A stretch of DNA of 64,000 bases from Anaerolineaceae bacterium (lineage in GTDB: Bacteria > Chloroflexota > Anaerolineae > Anaerolineales > Anaerolineaceae), in contig JARKPB010000018.1 of NCBI GenBank assembly GCA_029975475.1, forward strand, positions 62,001 to 126,000, written 5' to 3'. Shown in pieces: positions 26,268 to 35,081 of this stretch. The notes under the pieces were generated by a model. The model was not told the DNA's origin and made no database searches. It was given only the letters and a program-made list of their open reading frames with translations. The position numbers and the translations under genes are program-made. How positions within the stretch are numbered: the stretch's first letter is position 1; each line of letters starts with the position of its first letter.

Positions 26268-26891
26268 ATGCATCATCAAGAAGCCACGCAGCAGGCGCTG
26301 GCGATCCTGCGCAGTGGGGAAAATTTCCAGTGGTACCTGATACCGCTTCTGGCGCTGGTGATTTACGTGTACGCCAGCGAGATTTCCAAAAAGAACTGGA
26401 AACCCGTAGCCGCCGGACTGGCGCTTTACATGGTGCACTGGTTCTACGAAATCTTGAACGGGCTGATCCAGCATTTTAGCGGACACGCCCTGTGGACGGT
26501 TCCGACCGGAACGGCCTTTCTGCTGTTAATTGGGGTAGGCGCGGAGTTAAGCCTGATGTTTTCCATCGCCGGCCTGGCGCTGAGCAAACTGCTTCCGCAG
26601 GATCCGAAAGTCAAAATCTTGGGGATTAACAACCGCCTGTTTCTGGCGGTTGCCAACGCGGCTTTCTTCGCCATCTTCGAAATCTTTTTAGCCAAGACCC
26701 CGGCCTTCGTCTGGGTGTATGACTGGTGGGGAGCGTTCCCAGTCTTTATCACCGTATACATTCCGTTCTTCCTGGCCGCGTTCTACTGCTATGACTGGAA
26801 GCCAAAAGTACAAAAAAGGTTCATCGGCAGCCTGGCCGCCGTCAATGCGCTCATGCTGGTGGTCTTTGCCGGAATTCTCGGCTGGATTTAA
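26268..26891 (+). CDS. Multi-pass membrane protein of unknown function
   Basis: A 207-residue protein with about six hydrophobic segments (about residues 20-38, 48-68, 78-102, 122-142, 150-170, 180-200). The last two loops contain Trp- and Tyr-rich patches ('VWVYDWWGAFP', 'YCYDWKPK'). The family is not recognised. ATG 26268 is chosen because GGGAGGGG lies five bases before it; the upstream reading is only 11 codons longer. It has its own promoter-like sequence and is followed by an intrinsic terminator, so it is transcribed alone. Confidence 0.6.
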   Translation: MHHQEATQQALAILRSGENFQWYLIPLLALVIYVYASEISKKNWKPVAAGLALYMVHWFYEILNGLIQHFSGHALWTVPTGTAFLLLIGVGAELSLMFSIAGLALSKLLPQDPKVKILGINNRLFLAVANAAFFAIFEIFLAKTPAFVWVYDWWGAFPVFITVYIPFFLAAFYCYDWKPKVQKRFIGSLAAVNALMLVVFAGILGWI

Positions 26892-26910
26892 CCTTTCCCT
26901 CAATATCATT

Positions 26911-26940
26911 TGCCGCCTGCCAGAGGCGGCATTTCTTTTA
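26911..26940 (+). terminator. Intrinsic terminator after the membrane protein gene
   Basis: TGCCGCCT (26911-26918) pairs with AGGCGGCA (26924-26931) around a five-base loop, followed by TTTCTTTT. It lies 19 bp past the stop codon. Confidence 0.75.
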
Positions 26941-26941
26941 C

Positions 26942-26969
26942 TTGACGAATAGATATTTTGTTCTATAAT
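26942..26969 (+). promoter_or_regulatory. Sigma70-type promoter of the radical SAM gene
   Basis: TTGACG (26942-26947) and a perfect TATAAT (26964-26969) with a 16-bp spacer. Transcription should start close to 26976, which is the GTG proposed as the start codon, so the mRNA would be leaderless. Confidence 0.65.
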
Positions 26970-26975
26970 AATGGT

Positions 26976-28121
26976 GTGGATGCCCTCACGCGATTAAATT
27001 TGCTCAGTATGGAAAGCGGTCTGGAAGCCGATGATGAGCGCGCCTGTTCCGGGCAGTGCGAACCGGTTTCCCGGGGTGTTTTGGTCACCCATGCGGCGCT
27101 GCCCAACGGCCGGCGGATTCGCCTCCTGAAGACCCTGCTAACCTCAGCCTGCGAGAATGACTGCCTTTACTGCGGCTGCCGGGCCGGCAGGGATACCCGC
27201 CGGGCAACGTTTCAGCCGGAGGAATTTGCGCGTTTGTTTCTACAACTCTTCCAGGGCGGAATTGTTGAGGGGTTATTCCTCAGTTCTGGCGTGGTGAACG
27301 GCGGCATGCGCACCCAGGACAGGTTGATCGCCTGCGCGGAAATCTTACGAAACCGGCTCGGCTTCCGCGGGTACCTGCACTTAAAAATTATGCCGGGTGC
27401 CGAGAAAGATCAGGTTTTGCGCGCCATGCAGCTGGCAGACCGCATCAGCATCAACCTGGAAGCGCCAACGCGAAGCCACCTGGCTCAACTCGCGCCCAGC
27501 AAGAATTTTGAAGCAGGATTGCTGGCTCCGCTGCGTTACGCGGAACAGATCCGCCGCGAGCTCCCCGCGCAGCAGGGCTGGCGCGGACGCTGGCCCGGTT
27601 CGACCACCCAGTTCGTGGTCGGGGGCTCGGACGAGACTGACCTGGAAATCCTGGCGCTCACCGCTGCGCTCTCCCAGAATTGCTCGCTGACCAGAGCGTA
27701 TTTTTCCGCTTTCACCCCGATTAAAAACACCCCGCTGGAACATAAACCCGCCACGGCGCCGATTCGGCAGGATCGGCTCTACCAGGCGTTCTATCTGCTG
27801 CGCGATTATGGGTTCATTTTGGAAGAATTACCCTTTGAGGGGGAAGGATTTCTACCCACCCGTTCAGACCCAAAAACAGTCTGGGCAGAAGTTCACCTGA
27901 GAGATCATCCGCTGGAGATCAACCGCGCATCCCGTGAGGAACTGCTGCGCGTTCCTGGTCTGGGGCCGGTTGCTGTTGAGGCCATACTGAGCGCGCGCCA
28001 GAAAAACCAGATCCAGCGGATTGAAAATCTGGCCAAAATAACCGCCAATGCCAGGCGCGCCGCCCCTTACCTGCTGTTCAACGGCCGATCCTCACCCGTT
28101 CAGCTTCAATTTGGTTACTAA
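26976..28121 (+). CDS. Radical SAM protein, putative DNA modification/repair type
   Basis: A 381-residue radical SAM enzyme. The [4Fe-4S]-binding motif is 'CENDCLYC' (CxxxCxxC, about residues 51-58), preceded by 'IRLLKTLLTSA'. The C-terminus ends in a helix-hairpin-helix, 'NRASREELLRVPGLGPVAVEAIL', split around residues 310-332, which binds DNA non-specifically. This is the layout of the 'putative DNA modification/repair radical SAM' family related to spore photoproduct lyase. The N-terminal 'DALTRLNLLS' aligns with the family's usual first residues, so GTG 26976 is preferred. A longer TTG-initiated reading would place the start inside the promoter. Typical partner DUF4130 uracil-DNA-glycosylase-like protein is not adjacent. 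Confidence 0.75.
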   Translation: MDALTRLNLLSMESGLEADDERACSGQCEPVSRGVLVTHAALPNGRRIRLLKTLLTSACENDCLYCGCRAGRDTRRATFQPEEFARLFLQLFQGGIVEGLFLSSGVVNGGMRTQDRLIACAEILRNRLGFRGYLHLKIMPGAEKDQVLRAMQLADRISINLEAPTRSHLAQLAPSKNFEAGLLAPLRYAEQIRRELPAQQGWRGRWPGSTTQFVVGGSDETDLEILALTAALSQNCSLTRAYFSAFTPIKNTPLEHKPATAPIRQDRLYQAFYLLRDYGFILEELPFEGEGFLPTRSDPKTVWAEVHLRDHPLEINRASREELLRVPGLGPVAVEAILSARQKNQIQRIENLAKITANARRAAPYLLFNGRSSPVQLQFGY

Positions 28122-28126
28122 AAGAA

Positions 28127-28151
28127 AACAGGCGCGCATGGCGCGCCTGTT
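28127..28151 (-). terminator. Intrinsic terminator of the sugar/methyltransferase operon
   Basis: An 11-bp perfect stem (AACAGGCGCGC paired with GCGCGCCTGTT) with a 3-base loop. On the minus strand it is followed by a T-rich TTTTCTTTT tract. It lies 27 bp past the stop of the last gene of the 13-gene minus-strand operon and six bases past the convergent radical SAM gene. Confidence 0.85.
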
Positions 28152-28177
28152 CGGATTCTGGGGAACCCCGCGGCGGT

Positions 28178-29227
28178 TCAGTAGTATCCAAATTCCCGTG
28201 CGGCTTTGCTCATCAGGTATATATGATACGGCGGGGTATTGGCGGCGATTTCGCACCCGCCCATGAAGATAAACCCGCTCTCGATCGTCTTCCCAATTTC
28301 GATATTCTTGCGGCAGGCTTCCCAGACCTGATCAGGGGTCCCGGTGGTGATGATGGCTGGCTCAACATTTCCGGCGATGATATGCCCCGGGAACATTTCA
28401 GCTGCTTTGAGCAGGTCCACTTCGTGCCCGAAGGAGAGGATGCCGGGCTTGCCCCACGGCAGGGTGGCCAGCAGCTCCAGGTTTTTATTCTGATCGCCGC
28501 AGATATGATCGTAAATATGCTGCACCCCTTGATCGAGCACGTATTGATGCAATTCCATCCGGTATGGCAGAACCAGACGCTTGTACATGCGGGGTGATAT
28601 CAGTCCATCCGTTGGTGAGGCAATCCGCGGCAGCACGCGTTCAGCTCCAAACGTGCGGATGAATAGATCCGCGACCTGCTTGAGGTGATCGGTCATCAGA
28701 CGCATGACATGTTCTACCGCTTCCGGTTCAGTGGCTGCCCATTCCAGGAATTTGTTGACCCCGCACAGGTTGGCGCAGAAAGTAAAGGGACTACCGTAAA
28801 TAAAGGCGATCTGCGAGCCGTATTTTTCCTGCAGGTGAGCGAACTCCATCATCTTGGGCAGGCAGCCGGCTTTGGTCACGTCCGGCAATTCCAGCTTAAA
28901 AACATCCTCCGGTTTTTCAACCGGCCGGCGCGAAACAGACGGACCAGAGCCCCAGCGGTCGTCCGGCCATTTGATTTCGCCCCCGAACTCCCAGGAACCG
29001 TAAGAAACAAATGTGTAGAAGGGAGCAACTTCCGCGTCGTACATTTCCATCGTCCACTTCTGCGCCATGTACGATTTCTCGGGAAATTCAAAGATGTCCG
29101 CTTTCGCCATGCCGGTGTTAACCGCGCAAAAGCCGTAGCCTTTATGAACAAACAGCACGCGGTCGGGTTTTTCACCGCGCAGCAACGCTTCCATGCGCTC
29201 TTGATTGGTCATCGCAGAAATTGCCAT
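28178..29227 (-). CDS. Uroporphyrinogen decarboxylase-family methyltransferase
   Basis: A 349-residue cytosolic protein of the UroD/MtaA fold. N-terminal 'TNQERMEALLRGEKPDRV' is the common family start. The predicted zinc-site motifs are 'HICGD' (His-x-Cys, about 246-250) and 'GGCEIAANTPP' (second Cys, about 330), like those of MtaA and CmuA type corrinoid methyltransferases; true UroD lacks these cysteines. Such enzymes move methyl groups between a substrate or coenzyme and a corrinoid protein. ATG 29227 is chosen because AAGGAGT lies eight bases upstream. It is the last gene of the sugar operon; a matching corrinoid protein is encoded 16 kb away in the same island. Actual methyl donor or acceptor is unknown. 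Confidence 0.75.
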   Translation of the reverse strand: MAISAMTNQERMEALLRGEKPDRVLFVHKGYGFCAVNTGMAKADIFEFPEKSYMAQKWTMEMYDAEVAPFYTFVSYGSWEFGGEIKWPDDRWGSGPSVSRRPVEKPEDVFKLELPDVTKAGCLPKMMEFAHLQEKYGSQIAFIYGSPFTFCANLCGVNKFLEWAATEPEAVEHVMRLMTDHLKQVADLFIRTFGAERVLPRIASPTDGLISPRMYKRLVLPYRMELHQYVLDQGVQHIYDHICGDQNKNLELLATLPWGKPGILSFGHEVDLLKAAEMFPGHIIAGNVEPAIITTGTPDQVWEACRKNIEIGKTIESGFIFMGGCEIAANTPPYHIYLMSKAAREFGYY

Positions 29228-29237
29228 GCAGCACTCC

Positions 29238-30299
29238 TTATTCCATCTTGGAAGGATCAATCGCGAATTTGATGCCCTCAAAGCGGCGAACGCGCTCAAA
29301 TGACTTGATCACCTGGCTGAGCGGCACAGTTTCTGTGATGAATTTCCGTCCATCTACCAGGCGGCTGGCGAGCAGATTCACCGAGCGCTTATAATCGTCG
29401 GGATCCTGATGATAAACGCCGATCAGGGTGTGCTCTTTATAGTGCATCGAATGGGTATCCACAGAAACCGTGGTCCCGGCTTTGCAGCCGCCGTGGAACA
29501 CCACCGTGCCGGCTGCGCGGATCAGCTGCATGGCTTCTTCCCAGGCGGAGGGAAAACCAGCCGCCTCAATGGCCACATCCACGCCGCGTTTGCCGTCCGA
29601 CAAACCGCGCACATGATCCACCCGCGCCGCCACATCGCTGACTTCGCGGATATCCACAAATTCCTGAACGCCAAAATCGAGCGCCACCCGCCGGCGTTCT
29701 TCTGTAATTTCCCCGGACAGGACAACCCTTGCCCCGCGCAAGACGGCCAAACGGGCCAGCATCAAACCGAGCGGCCCGGAGCCGAGCACGGCAACCATGT
29801 CGCCCGGTTCAATTCGCGCCCGGCGAATCGCATGCACGGCCGTCCCCAGCGGTTCAGAAACCGCCGCCTCGGCGTAGGTCATGTGGTCCGGGATCTTGTA
29901 CACATTGGTTTTCACCATTCGCGCCGGAATGACGATATATTCCGCGTAAGCGCCGTTGAGGATTAACAGATCCTCGCACAGATTGCGGTGTCCCTTTTTG
30001 CAGTAGAAGCACTCTCCGCAGGGCACCGCGTTGCAGGTGCACACCCGGTCTCCGACCGCGAAACTGGTTACCCCGGCTCCCAGTTCAACCACTTCTCCGC
30101 TAAACTCATGCCCGAAAGTTGAAGGGGTCTTTTTGATAATGGTCGGGTGCCCGCGTTCATACGTTTTAATGTCCGTGCCGCAGGTCGTGGCCGCGCCAAT
30201 TTTCACCAGCAATTCACCCGGGCCGGGTTTGGGGATTTCAATGCGCTCAAAACGCACATCCATCGGCGCATAAAACATTGCAGCATTCATCTGGGTCAT
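29238..30299 (-). CDS. Zinc-dependent medium-chain alcohol/polyol dehydrogenase
   Basis: A 353-residue NAD(P)-dependent dehydrogenase. Catalytic zinc ligands appear in 'TTCGTDIKTYERG' (Cys about 40) and 'GHEFSGEV' (His about 63); structural zinc cysteines in 'CGECFYCKKGHRNLC' (about 94-108). The Rossmann motif 'VAVLGSGPLGLMLARLAVL' follows at about 167. It belongs to the sorbitol/threonine/alcohol dehydrogenase group. It lies between deoC and the UroD-like gene, ten bases apart from the latter, in the sugar operon. It could oxidise a polyol substrate or reduce acetaldehyde from deoxyribose-phosphate cleavage, so it may balance NADH for the pathway. Carries no visible encapsulation peptide. 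Confidence 0.85.
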   Translation of the reverse strand: MTQMNAAMFYAPMDVRFERIEIPKPGPGELLVKIGAATTCGTDIKTYERGHPTIIKKTPSTFGHEFSGEVVELGAGVTSFAVGDRVCTCNAVPCGECFYCKKGHRNLCEDLLILNGAYAEYIVIPARMVKTNVYKIPDHMTYAEAAVSEPLGTAVHAIRRARIEPGDMVAVLGSGPLGLMLARLAVLRGARVVLSGEITEERRRVALDFGVQEFVDIREVSDVAARVDHVRGLSDGKRGVDVAIEAAGFPSAWEEAMQLIRAAGTVVFHGGCKAGTTVSVDTHSMHYKEHTLIGVYHQDPDDYKRSVNLLASRLVDGRKFITETVPLSQVIKSFERVRRFEGIKFAIDPSKME

Positions 30300-30330
30300 A
30301 GTACACTCCCCTTAGTATTAAATACCTGAC

Positions 30331-31041
30331 TCAATCCAGTTCCTGTAAAGTGCCTTGCGCTTCCCGGCGCGCGGCTTCATCCAGAATGGCTGCCGAGGCG
30401 CGGGTACCGATCATTTTTGCGCCGGCTTTGCGATATTCGAGCACATCATCCAGGGTGCGAATGCCGCCTGAAGCCTTAACCGCCACTTTCGGGCTGCAGC
30501 TTTTTCGCATCAGACGGACGTCGTCCAGCGTGGCTCCGCGCGGGCCGTAACCGGTCGAAGTTTTGACATAATCCGCCCCGACCCGTTCGCACAGCTCACA
30601 GCCTTTGACAATCATCTCGGGAGTGAGATAACAGGTCTCAAAAATCACTTTGACGACCGCCCCGCGGGCGTGGGCGGCTTCTACCACCGCGCGAACATCC
30701 GCTTCGACATAATCATAGCTGCCGGCGACCAGGCGGCTGATTGCCAGAACCATATCCAGTTCGCTCGCGCCGCGGTCCAGCGCCAGGTTGGCTTCGAACA
30801 CTTTGGATTCCGTCATATTGGAACCGTGGGGGAAATCCACCACCGTGCTGATGCGCACCGGGCTGCCTTTCAGCAGCTCGGCTGAACGCGGCACGTCATA
30901 AGGTGCCACACACACTGTGGCACATTGATATTTTCGAGCCAGTTCAATTCCTTCAAAAAATTCCGGGTCTGTCAGGGTCGGCCGCAGCAAAGAGTGGTCG
31001 ATCATCCTGGCGATATCGCTTACAGTGAGTTTGTTTCCCAT
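30331..31041 (-). CDS. deoC: Deoxyribose-phosphate aldolase, free form
   Basis: A 236-residue class I aldolase of the DeoC family that cleaves 2-deoxyribose-5-phosphate to glyceraldehyde-3-phosphate and acetaldehyde. Key residues are Asp96 in 'ELDMV', Schiff-base Lys160 in 'DYVKTSTGYG' and proton-relay Lys189 in 'VKASGGIRTLDD'. The N-terminus begins directly with the barrel ('IARMIDHSLLRP'), without the extension seen in the microcompartment copy at 50214. GGAGATGG precedes the ATG. It lies in the sugar operon between the GntR gene and the dehydrogenase gene. Two DeoC copies in one island suggest one encapsulated and one cytosolic, or different substrates such as other deoxysugar phosphates. 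Confidence 0.85.
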   Translation of the reverse strand: MGNKLTVSDIARMIDHSLLRPTLTDPEFFEGIELARKYQCATVCVAPYDVPRSAELLKGSPVRISTVVDFPHGSNMTESKVFEANLALDRGASELDMVLAISRLVAGSYDYVEADVRAVVEAAHARGAVVKVIFETCYLTPEMIVKGCELCERVGADYVKTSTGYGPRGATLDDVRLMRKSCSPKVAVKASGGIRTLDDVLEYRKAGAKMIGTRASAAILDEAARREAQGTLQELD

Positions 31042-31063
31042 AAAACCATCTCCAATCTAGGTA

Positions 31064-31816
31064 TTAAGTGCTGTTGCGCGTCGCCTCCAGCGGGAAGCGC
31101 AGTTTGATGATATAAACCCCGGTCGCATAAGTCACCGGCCGGTTGTCCGCGGTATAGGATACCCGCGTGCGCAGCAGAACCGGCGCGCCAATTTCTTCAT
31201 TCAGCAATTTGGCTTCCGCCGCGCCGACCGCCACCGCGCTGACCGTGTCCACCGCGCGCGCCACGTTGACATCGTACTGGCGCATCAAAACCACATAGGT
31301 GGACTGCTCCATCCCGGTTTCCTTGAACATGGAACGGTTGATGCCCGGGAAAAGCTTGAGCGGCGCGTACCAGCGTTCCACCGCAACCGGCAGACCGTCC
31401 ACGTTGCGTAAACGCACCATTTCGACCACCATTTCATATTCTGGAATATCCAGCTGCTCGGCCACAAAGCTGGGCGGCGGGATATAACGAAAGTCGAGGA
31501 TGCGCGTGGTCAGTTCCTGCTTCCCGGTCATCATTTCGTTGGTGAACGAGACCAGGTTCTTCAGAGTCGCCTCGACCTGCATGCGCGAAACCACGGTACC
31601 TTTTGACCGCCGCCGTTCCAGCAGCCCCTGATACACCAGGTCTGAGAGCGCCTGGCGCACGGTTGCCCGGCTGACATTAAACCTGCGCTGCAGTTCAAAC
31701 TCGGTTGGAATGTAATCCCCCGGCGCGTATTTGCCAGACTCAATTTCCTTGCGCAGAATTTGAGAGACCTGGTAATACAGGGGGATCGGGGTCTCGCGGT
31801 TGATTTCGTTGGTCAA
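31064..31816 (-). CDS. GntR/HutC-family transcriptional regulator
   Basis: A 250-residue regulator with an N-terminal winged helix (residues about 10-76: 'PLYYQVSQILRKEIESGKYAPG', split, and 'FNVSRATVRQALSDLVYQGLLERRRSKGT', split) and a C-terminal UTRA ligand-binding domain. UTRA domains sense sugars, sugar phosphates or other small molecules and release DNA. The gene appears to start with TTG, with GAGG eight bases before; no better start exists. It is inside the sugar operon and may bind the TTTGTACGTACAAA palindromes upstream of this and the corrinoid operon. GntR-type heads recognise this class of site (the AraR operator is similar from memory). Confidence 0.85.
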   Translation of the reverse strand: MTNEINRETPIPLYYQVSQILRKEIESGKYAPGDYIPTEFELQRRFNVSRATVRQALSDLVYQGLLERRRSKGTVVSRMQVEATLKNLVSFTNEMMTGKQELTTRILDFRYIPPPSFVAEQLDIPEYEMVVEMVRLRNVDGLPVAVERWYAPLKLFPGINRSMFKETGMEQSTYVVLMRQYDVNVARAVDTVSAVAVGAAEAKLLNEEIGAPVLLRTRVSYTADNRPVTYATGVYIIKLRFPLEATRNST

Positions 31817-31850
31817 GGGTGTAACCTCTTAAACAAACAGGATGGCGGCG

Positions 31851-32909
31851 TTATGCCTTGAGATGCTTCTCGTAGTCCGGGTTGATGCAGAATTTCGGAG
31901 TGCGTTTATTGATAATATACTCATAAATTCCCTCGGAGAGCAGGCGCGCCCCAATTTCTGCCGCCTGAGTCGAAGCCCCGGCCAGGTGAGAGGTCGCCAC
32001 AACATTATCCAGGCTGTACAGCGGGCTGTCATCGGGCGGCGGCTCGGCTTCAAAGATATCCAGAGCCGCGCCGGCGATCCGCCGATCCTTCAAGGCAGCG
32101 TACAGCGCATCGTGATCCACCAGTTCACCGCGGGCGGTGTTGATCAGATAAGCGGTTTTCTTCATCAGGCTGATTTCGCGGGCTCCAATCATCCCCTTGG
32201 TCTCTTTAGTATACCGCGCATGCAGCGAGATAAAGTCAGATTCGCGCAGCACGGTATCAAGATCCGCCGGGGTCGCACCCATTTTTTCGATATCCTCCGG
32301 CTTGATATACGGGTCGTAGATTAAAACCTTGCCGCCAAAAGTAAGCACAAGCCGGGCGACTTTTCCGCCGATTGCCCCAGAGCCGACCAGACCGACAGTT
32401 GAAGCGCTCAGCTCTTTGCCGACCATATCGTACACATACAGGTCGCCCCGCCAGCGCTTCTCAGTCATCATCGACATGTGCGAACGGACGATATTGCGGG
32501 AGACTGCCAGCATGGCGCCAATGGTGAATTCCGCCACCGCGCCAGAATTTCGCCCCGGCGCATACAAGACCGGGATACCCAGCTCCGTGCAGGCGTTCCA
32601 GTTAATATTGACCGGGCCTCCCCGGGCGACGCCCAGAACTTTCAATTTTTTGGCAGCCGCCAGCACTTTGCGGGTGATCGGCGCGGTATGGGTCAGGATG
32701 ATTTCAGCGTCTTCAACCGCTCTGGCGGTGGCATCCTCATCTCCCACAAACTCGCTGACTTCATCGGTCTTCTGTACCGGGGTAACCGGCCAGGTGTCTT
32801 CCAGATAAGTGAACTCAAAGGTCAGCCCCGTGCCTTCAAAGACCTTTTCAAACGTTTTTTGAAGGACCTCACGGGTCAGAAATAGATCGTTAAGTACCGC
32901 TACGCGCAT
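31851..32909 (-). CDS. D-isomer-specific 2-hydroxyacid dehydrogenase
   Basis: A 352-residue NAD-dependent dehydrogenase of the SerA-like family. Rossmann motif 'VGLVGSGAIGGKVARL' (about 172-187), substrate/arginine segment 'LINTARGELVDHDAL' (about 255-269), and 'SHLAGASTQA' with the catalytic His (about 308) are seen. ATG 32909 follows GGAG by seven bases and is preferred to the ATG four codons earlier. Family members reduce or oxidise 2-keto/2-hydroxy acids such as 3-phosphoglycerate, erythronate-4-phosphate or glyoxylate. In this operon it probably processes a sugar-acid intermediate; the substrate cannot be told from sequence. Confidence 0.85.
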   Translation of the reverse strand: MRVAVLNDLFLTREVLQKTFEKVFEGTGLTFEFTYLEDTWPVTPVQKTDEVSEFVGDEDATARAVEDAEIILTHTAPITRKVLAAAKKLKVLGVARGGPVNINWNACTELGIPVLYAPGRNSGAVAEFTIGAMLAVSRNIVRSHMSMMTEKRWRGDLYVYDMVGKELSASTVGLVGSGAIGGKVARLVLTFGGKVLIYDPYIKPEDIEKMGATPADLDTVLRESDFISLHARYTKETKGMIGAREISLMKKTAYLINTARGELVDHDALYAALKDRRIAGAALDIFEAEPPPDDSPLYSLDNVVATSHLAGASTQAAEIGARLLSEGIYEYIINKRTPKFCINPDYEKHLKA

Positions 32910-32932
32910 TGTTTTCTCCATGATCGAAATCT

Positions 32933-33904
32933 TTAGCCCGCTTTGGCATCGCGTTCTCGAATCAGGCGGTCGAGTTCGGCAATTTCCTCAGCGCTCAACT
33001 GCAGGTCTCCCGCGGCCGCGGTCTCGCGGATCTGGTCCGGCCGGCGCGCGCCGACAATCGCAGCCGTAACCTCCGGGCGGCGCAGCGTCCAGGCGATCGC
33101 CAGGTTGGCCACCGGTTGGCCGTGTTTTGCCGCCATTGGCCGCATCTTTTCCACCATCTCGAGGGTGGCGCTTAACTGCGGTTCTTGAAAATCAGGGCTG
33201 TTCTTCCGCCAGTCATCAGCGGGCAAGGAAGCAGCGCGTTCTTTGGTGAACCTCCCCGTCAGCAAACCGGCCTGCATCGGGCTGTAAACAATCACCCCGA
33301 TGTTATTGGCCGCGCAGAAGGGCAGGATTTCAGCCTCAATATCCCGCTTCAGCATGCTGTAAGGCGGTTGCAGCGAAGCGATGGGGTGAATGGCCTGAGC
33401 CCGCTTCATTTGGTTAACCGAGAAATTTGAAACCCCGCCGTAGCGCACTTTGCCGGCTTTGACCAGATCGGCGATCGCCCCCCAGCCTTCTTCGATATCC
33501 TCATCCGGCATCGGCCAGTGGATCTGGTAGAGGTCAATGTAATCCGTTCCAAGCCGTTTCAGGCTGGAGTCGCATTCTGCTTTGATGCTTTCCGCCTTGA
33601 GGCAGCCGTAAATATCGCTGCCGTCCTCTTTCCAGAGAATGCCGCATTTGGTGGCTATGATGACCCTGTCCCTGCGGCCTTTGACGGCTTCGCCTACCAC
33701 TTCTTCCGAGTGCCCGTGCCCGTAACCCTTGGCGGTATCCAGCCAGTTGATCCCCAGATCGAGCGCGGCGCGGATGGTGTCGATCGAATCGCGGTCATCC
33801 TGCGGCCCCCAGCCGTAAGGATTTTCACCACCACCGATTGCCCAGGTTCCCAGCCCAATGGTGGTGATTTCTAAATCCGAAAAACCCAGTTTCCTCGTTT
33901 TCAT
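32933..33904 (-). CDS. Aldo/keto reductase
   Basis: A 323-residue TIM-barrel NADPH/NADH-dependent oxidoreductase. The tetrad is visible: Asp in 'NWLDTAKGYGHGHSEE' (about residue 56), Tyr in the same segment (about 61), Lys in 'VIIATKCG' (about 85) and His in 'DLYQIHWP' (about 130). Later motifs are 'GGVSNFSVNQM' and 'YSPMQAGLLTGRF'. It resembles the AKR11/AKR12 group active on sugars and aldehydes. It is 23 bp upstream of the 2-hydroxyacid dehydrogenase gene and follows the ABC ATPase genes, so it belongs to the sugar operon. Confidence 0.85.
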   Translation of the reverse strand: MKTRKLGFSDLEITTIGLGTWAIGGGENPYGWGPQDDRDSIDTIRAALDLGINWLDTAKGYGHGHSEEVVGEAVKGRRDRVIIATKCGILWKEDGSDIYGCLKAESIKAECDSSLKRLGTDYIDLYQIHWPMPDEDIEEGWGAIADLVKAGKVRYGGVSNFSVNQMKRAQAIHPIASLQPPYSMLKRDIEAEILPFCAANNIGVIVYSPMQAGLLTGRFTKERAASLPADDWRKNSPDFQEPQLSATLEMVEKMRPMAAKHGQPVANLAIAWTLRRPEVTAAIVGARRPDQIRETAAAGDLQLSAEEIAELDRLIRERDAKAG

Positions 33905-33947
33905 GGCATGCCCCTTTCTTCAGATGATTGGTGTCTCGCTGGCTGTC

Positions 33948-35051
33948 CTACCCGATTCGCAGCTGTGTGCCAGCATCAAAATAATAGAAACGTTCATTAT
34001 CAAAAACCAGGCCGACCGTGCTGTGCAATTTCGGCAGAAAATCCGAGTCGATTTTGACTCGAATTTCAGTGTTCTTTATTTTGGTAACCACGATGGATGT
34101 CTGACCCAGGGTGTCAATCAGATGCACTTCCGCGTTAGTATGCGCCTGCGGGTCGCCGGCGGGCACGATGCGAATATCTTTCGGACGGACCCCGATGCGC
34201 AGCTGGCAGCTGCCCATCTTTTCTGCCAGCATGGACTGGTCAGCCGGCAGGATTGGCACCCGGTAGGGCGTATCACATTCGACCACCGCCTCTTTGCCCT
34301 GATAATCCACGTTGAAAATATTCATCGGCGGATCGCCGACAAAACTGGCCACATATTGATTAACCGGGCGGTAGTAGATATCATCCGGCGTGCCAATTTG
34401 CTCGACCACACCCTGGTTCAGCACCGCCACGGTGTCGCCCATCGACAGCGCTTCCAGCTGGTCAGGGGTGGCATACAGCGTGGTAATTCCCAGTGTTTGC
34501 TGGATCTTCTTCAGTTCGCTGCGCATGCGATGGCGCAGTTTCGCGTCCAGATGCGCGATGGGCTCATCCAGCAAATACGCCTTGGGACGGCGCACCAGCG
34601 TGCGCCCCAGCGCCACGCGTTGTTTCTGCCCTCCCGACAGTTCCCGCGGATAGCGGTCCATCAATTCGCTGATTCCCAGCAATTCAGCGACCTCTTTTAC
34701 CCGCTCAACCCGCGATTCTTTGGTGTACGTTCGCTTTCGGCGCGGAGCTTCGAGCGGGAACATCAGGTTCTGAAAGACCGTAAAGTGAGGGTAAAGGGCG
34801 TAGGATTCAAATGCCGCGGCAATATTGCGGTCTTGAGGGAAAGCGTGGGTAACATCGCCTTCATCAATAAACACCTGCCCCTGGTCTGGAATTTCCAATC
34901 CGGCAATCACATTAATGGTCGTGGATTTGCCCGCGCCAGAAGCCCCAAGCAGCACAAAAAATTCCCCGTCCTTAACCGTCAGGTTAACATCTTTTAGTGC
35001 GACGGTCTTGCCGAAGGTCTTGGTCACATTGCGTAAAACTAATTTAGCCAT
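33948..35051 (-). CDS. Sugar ABC transporter ATP-binding protein with degenerate H-loop
   Basis: A 367-residue MalK/UgpC-type ATPase. Walker A 'GASGAGKST' (36-44), signature 'LSGGQKQRVALGR' (138-150) and Walker B 'AYLLDEP' are intact. The Q-loop has Glu82 ('AFESYALYPH') where Gln is usual. The H-loop reads 'LYATPDQLEA', so Pro196 replaces the switch His. The C-terminal TOBE domain (about 235-367) is normal in length. It lies directly behind a second, different ATPase gene with 30 bp between. The two probably form a heterodimer in which one ATP site is impaired. A similar two-ATPase importer is the glycerol GlpST system (from memory). Substrate probably a polyol or pentose. Confidence 0.82.
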   Translation of the reverse strand: MAKLVLRNVTKTFGKTVALKDVNLTVKDGEFFVLLGASGAGKSTTINVIAGLEIPDQGQVFIDEGDVTHAFPQDRNIAAAFESYALYPHFTVFQNLMFPLEAPRRKRTYTKESRVERVKEVAELLGISELMDRYPRELSGGQKQRVALGRTLVRRPKAYLLDEPIAHLDAKLRHRMRSELKKIQQTLGITTLYATPDQLEALSMGDTVAVLNQGVVEQIGTPDDIYYRPVNQYVASFVGDPPMNIFNVDYQGKEAVVECDTPYRVPILPADQSMLAEKMGSCQLRIGVRPKDIRIVPAGDPQAHTNAEVHLIDTLGQTSIVVTKIKNTEIRVKIDSDFLPKLHSTVGLVFDNERFYYFDAGTQLRIG

Positions 35052-35081
35052 GCAAATCTCCCTTTCAAGCCAAATTGACGG

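Noticed and set aside
31042-31063. GGTATTAAGT next to AGTATTAAATAC (30315) as a shared operator
   Set aside because: Only eight bases are alike and neither is a palindrome, so chance is more likely.
33858-34997. 379-codon open frame on the plus strand
   Set aside because: It is opposite the ABC ATPase gene with complete Walker and signature motifs; no domain-like features in the plus-strand product.
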